Part shown: one piece after another, positions 6,704 to 8,759 of the stretch
Layout of the letters: each line of letters opens with the position of its first letter
How positions within the stretch are numbered: the stretch's first letter is position 1
Origin: JAGNNV01 sp039932395
GTDB lineage: Bacteria; Acidobacteriota; Vicinamibacteria; Fen-336; JAGNNV01
Assembly: GCA_039932395.1 (NCBI GenBank)
Contig: JBDTQB010000182.1
Span: 1 to 8,759 of the forward strand
DNA length: 8,759 bases
Direction of reading: 5' to 3'
Position numbers and translations under genes: made by a program
The notes under the pieces: generated by a model
What the model was told of the DNA's origin: nothing
The model's input: the letters and a program-made list of their open reading frames with translations, nothing else
Database searches by the model: none

Positions 6704-7159
6704 CTACCGCGCAGACGCCGACCGCTGCTCGCGATCGTTCGGTGGGCCGGATGTCTCGCTCTTGATCTTGCTCTCTTCGATCTCGATCTCAACCCGTTCG
6801 GCACGAATGTCCAGCCGAAGCCGCGCGAACACGCTCATGTACAGATTCGCCACCCAAACGAGCGAGAACCAGGCGATCAGCCGGCCCGCCCACCCAGGCA
6901 CCAAGAGCGTAAAGCCGGTCAGGAAGAGAAAGAACAAAGCCACGTAGTGGCTGAAGCAGTACTCGCAAGTGAAGAGGTAGAAGAACTTTCGAGCGACAAG
7001 GCGGCGGCACGAAGCGCTGTGCCGCACACACCATTCCCGAGGCTCCCGAAAGACCTCTTCATGGGTCACCGTCCACGAAACGCAAGCCACCGGTATGGCC
7101 AAAAGCACCAAAAGAAGCAAATCGTGCAGAGAAGCAACCACGCCTAGGAAACTCTGCAA
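6704..7159 (-). CDS. Small membrane protein with a CEYC motif (DUF1360-like)
   Basis: The 151-residue product has an N-terminal hydrophobic segment (about 12-30), then VTHEEVFREPREWC and a basic stretch, then FTCEYCFSHYVALFFLFL (CxxC at 65-68, entering a second membrane segment to about 88), a third segment (about 92-112), and a charged cytoplasmic-looking tail (RAERVEIEIEESKIK). The CxYCxSxxVA pattern next to a membrane helix resembles DUF1360-type proteins, whose function is unknown to me. The start is uncertain: the frame opens with a TTG at 7159 without a good ribosome binding site, and a GTG at codon 7 is an alternative that would still keep the first membrane helix. It converges on the exonuclease III gene. 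No functional link to its neighbours is apparent. Confidence 0.7.
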   Translation of the reverse strand: MQSFLGVVASLHDLLLLVLLAIPVACVSWTVTHEEVFREPREWCVRHSASCRRLVARKFFYLFTCEYCFSHYVALFFLFLTGFTLLVPGWAGRLIAWFSLVWVANLYMSVFARLRLDIRAERVEIEIEESKIKSETSGPPNDREQRSASAR

Positions 7160-7263
7160 TGCCCATGCCGGAGGGGCTCACGAATGCGCACGATCCGATC
7201 TTGAAGGGCAACGCAGTCGAAGGTCCGTCGGAAGAAACCGCAGCCCAAGAAGCACCAAGCGCA

Positions 7264-7282
7264 GGCCGGATTTACTCCGGCC
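7264..7282. repeat. Inverted repeat / small hairpin
   Basis: GGCCGGA, a 5-base loop (TTTAC), then TCCGGCC gives a perfect 7-bp stem. It lies downstream of the tRNA-Ala gene and upstream of the membrane-protein gene on the same (minus) strand. No T-run follows on either strand, so it is not a standard intrinsic terminator. The rest of the 194 nt between the membrane-protein start and the tRNA shows no convincing promoter or gene. Confidence 0.5.
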
Positions 7283-7297
7283 GGAGCGAACGGGGGT

Positions 7298-7345
7298 GTG
7301 GGGGGCTGAGCACGAAGAGTCCGTTACAGAACTGCGGCCCCCCAC
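7298..7345. repeat. GC-rich inverted repeat just downstream of tRNA-Ala
   Basis: GTGGGGGGC (7298-7306) and GCCCCCCAC (7337-7345) are perfect 9-base arms around a 30-base spacer. The stem can extend inward by one G-U and one G-C pair. It begins 9 nt beyond the tRNA 3' end on the minus strand, so it could be a 3' processing or stop structure for the tRNA transcript. No U-tract is present. Confidence 0.5.
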
Positions 7346-7353
7346 CTAAGTTA

Positions 7354-7426
<73 letters not shown>

Positions 7427-7457
7427 ACGAGTACGTCGTGTAGGGAAGGGAAGCTTA

Positions 7458-8339
7458 TCAGAACTGGGCGGATGGCTGCGATGGCGGAACCGCGTCGTAG
7501 ACCAGCTTGAATTTCATGCCGGGCATCCGGCCCGAGCCTTCGATGTCGAAGTCGATCTGAAGCTTCTTGTCTTCGCGCAGCGTGTACGTTTCTTTTCGCT
7601 TGCCGCCCTGGTCCCGCTTGGTTTCGATGACCAGGGAGTTCTTCAGGAACTTCGCGACGATCTCCTGCTTGCCCATCTCGCCTTCCTTCGTTCGCTTCTC
7701 TCCGTCCGAATGAACGAGGCGTAGATTTTTCTCGGTGCGGAATGCGAGGTTGTCGCCCTCCTGCTCGATCTGGAACTGGGGTGAAGCCACCGGCCCGCGC
7801 GCGCCCATGCGCGGCCGCCGGGTCTGGTCCGAAGCATCGTTCGACGAGGCGTCATCGCTTGGGGGACGAGAAGAACCTTGCCGATTCGCGGCGTCCATCT
7901 CGCCGTCGAGAGGGGGTTCGGCTTCGCCGAAGCCGCCGCCACCGCGACCGCCCGGACCGCCGGGCTCACCGCTGCGCATTCCACCGCCGCCGCCGCGACC
8001 ACCGCCTCCGCCCATTCCTTCGCCCCCACCACGTCCACCGCCTCCGCCCATGCCCCCGCCACCGCCCATTCCGCCGCCTCCGCCGCGTCCACCGCCTCCG
8101 CCCATGCCCCCGCCACCGCCGCGTCCACCGCCTCCACCCATGCCGCCACCCCGCCCACCGGCGTTCCGCATCGCATCCGCCATCTTCAGCGCGGGGTTGT
8201 CACTCAACTCCTTGTCGAGTTTCCAAGTGCCGGACAACGGCACCGGGGTCGGGACTTCTGCCGCACGACTGGAGCGCGCGGAGAAACCCATCAACAGGCC
8301 GAACAGGAGAGGCGTTGAGACGACGCTTAAGCGATTCAT
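7458..8339 (-). CDS. Secreted glycine-rich repeat protein with lipocalin-like flanks (function unknown)
   Basis: The 293-residue product starts with a likely Sec signal peptide (MNRLSVVSTPLLFGLLMGFS, cleavage near SRAA about residues 24-28). Next is a short SGTWKLDKELSDNPALKMADAM segment (36-57), as in small secreted beta proteins. A long Gly/Arg/Met tract (about 61-137) follows, then a polar Asp/Ser-rich linker (140-180). The C-terminal domain (about 186-284) is beta-rich: FQIEQEGDNLAFRT, RLVHSDGEKRTK, SLVIETKRDQGGKRKETYTL, LQIDFDIEGSG. The two flanks could form one small beta-barrel-like unit interrupted by the glycine tract. I do not recognise a characterised family; exported proteins with a SGTWKL start and a Gly-rich insert are known but unstudied to my knowledge. 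The ATG at 8337-8339 has no obvious Shine-Dalgarno but gives a complete signal peptide. The opposite strand is open and proline-rich only because of this repeat. Confidence 0.8.
   Translation of the reverse strand: MNRLSVVSTPLLFGLLMGFSARSSRAAEVPTPVPLSGTWKLDKELSDNPALKMADAMRNAGGRGGGMGGGGGRGGGGGMGGGGGRGGGGGMGGGGGMGGGGGRGGGEGMGGGGGRGGGGGMRSGEPGGPGGRGGGGFGEAEPPLDGEMDAANRQGSSRPPSDDASSNDASDQTRRPRMGARGPVASPQFQIEQEGDNLAFRTEKNLRLVHSDGEKRTKEGEMGKQEIVAKFLKNSLVIETKRDQGGKRKETYTLREDKKLQIDFDIEGSGRMPGMKFKLVYDAVPPSQPSAQF
7980..8141 (-). repeat. 36-bp coding tandem repeat (MGGGGGRGGGGG units)
   Basis: Residues 67-120 of the glycine-rich protein are built from a 12-residue unit, M-G5-R-G5. Methionines fall at 67, 79, 91, 97, 109 and 121: four full units and one half unit (91-96) that lacks R-G5. 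One G-to-E change (residue 107) occurs. The DNA repeats at 36 bp and is prone to in-frame slippage. Confidence 0.85.
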
Positions 8340-8400
8340 GACGGCCAGTGTAGGAACCGAACTCTGAAGGATCCCTAAAGAGATCGGGGGAAATCGACGG

Positions 8401-8759
8401 CTACGTCAGCGAACTGACGCAGCGAATCCCGCGCTCCCGCAGGTGCGTCAGCACGCGATCGAGAATCCCGGGCTGCAGGCCAAGGAATTCCGGAGCGTGC
8501 ACGCCCGCCTGGGTGATCGTCCCGTCGAGAATCAACCCGGCTACCGCGGTTGCCGTGAAGCCCGTCGAGCGCGACATGCTGCGCAGTCCGGTGGCGGAAT
8601 CGAAGCGATCAAGAAAATCAAACATGAATCGCCGCGCCGCCCCGTCTTTGGTTCCCCAGGCGGCCACACGCATGACGGTGATGTCGGCTTCACCTTCCGC
8701 GAAGGTCCACTTCGGAAACAAGAGCGCCGCGGTGAGATCGCGCGGACGAAGCGTCTGCC
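8401..8759 (-). CDS. Saccharopine dehydrogenase-like oxidoreductase, C-terminal part (5' truncated by window edge)
   Basis: The frame is open from the right edge (first full codon at 8755-8757) to a TAG at 8401-8403, giving about 118 residues. The sequence TLRPRDLTAALLFPKWTF, then EADITVMRVAAWGTKDG, FDFLDRFDSATGLRSMSRSTGF and GVHAPEFLGL matches the C-terminal domain of the saccharopine dehydrogenase / Lys9-like family. Members are NAD(P)-dependent and act in lysine metabolism or related carboxynorspermidine-type reactions. The nucleotide-binding N-terminus is outside the window, so the exact substrate cannot be judged. The TTG at 8721 is internal and not a start. The gene precedes the glycine-rich gene on the same strand by 61 nt, in which no convincing terminator or promoter is seen. 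Confidence 0.85.
   Translation of the reverse strand, partial: QTLRPRDLTAALLFPKWTFAEGEADITVMRVAAWGTKDGAARRFMFDFLDRFDSATGLRSMSRSTGFTATAVAGLILDGTITQAGVHAPEFLGLQPGILDRVLTHLRERGIRCVSSLT

Noticed and set aside
7735..8367. Proline-rich 210-residue plus-strand frame
   Set aside because: Its PPPPRPPPPP tract is the reverse complement of the Gly repeats. The minus-strand frame has a signal peptide and an ordered beta-rich end and is the real gene.
8370..8385. GATCCC-TAAA-GAGATC small hairpin as a terminator of the saccharopine dehydrogenase-like gene
   Set aside because: The stem is only 6 bp including a G-U pair, and no T-run follows on the minus strand.

Overview
This is a GC-rich, densely packed bacterial chromosome segment. 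It probably comes from a diderm bacterium, because it carries a type IV pilus / type II secretion ATPase, Tat and Sec-type export signals, and a secreted lipocalin-like protein. The GAF-plus-GspE architecture and the style of the PqqD-Tat-cysteine-rich protein suggest Myxococcota or other Deltaproteobacteria-like groups, Planctomycetota or a related candidate phylum. The sequence alone does not settle the phylum. No phage, transposon, integrase or CRISPR feature is visible.

Left half, 1-5342, plus strand: a tight four-gene run. It opens inside a GAF/GspE-N/PilB-type secretion ATPase (to 1949). After 11 nt comes an HPr kinase-like P-loop protein (1961-2890). This overlaps by one base (TGATG) the first of two tandem, paralogous GT-A glycosyltransferase/TPR proteins (2890-4110). 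The second (about 4107-5342) overlaps the first through a TTGA start/stop. Spacing and overlaps point to one operon with coupled translation.

Facing this run, with only 4 nt between stop codons, is a 156-residue minus-strand gene (5347-5817). It joins a cytoplasmic PqqD-like domain, an internal Tat-like export segment and a 30-residue C-terminal tail whose six cysteines fit the inhibitor-cystine-knot (knottin) spacing. It has its own candidate sigma-70 promoter and a strong ribosome binding site. HprK-like kinases and PqqD proteins are known to co-occur in peptide-modification loci. A kinase, two glycosyltransferases and a PqqD-knottin together form the most interesting hypothesis here: a modified, exported cystine-knot peptide. 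This is inference; no radical SAM enzyme, protease or dedicated transporter lies in the window.

Right half: a divergent exodeoxyribonuclease III gene (5912-6697), then a convergent small membrane protein with a CxxC motif (6704-7159, minus). A non-coding stretch with two GC-rich inverted repeats follows, then a tRNA-Ala(CGC) gene (7354-7426, minus). Next is a secreted glycine-rich protein built on 12-residue repeats (7458-8339, minus), and finally the C-terminal part of a saccharopine dehydrogenase-like oxidoreductase that runs off the right edge (8401-8759, minus). These look like ordinary housekeeping and accessory genes.
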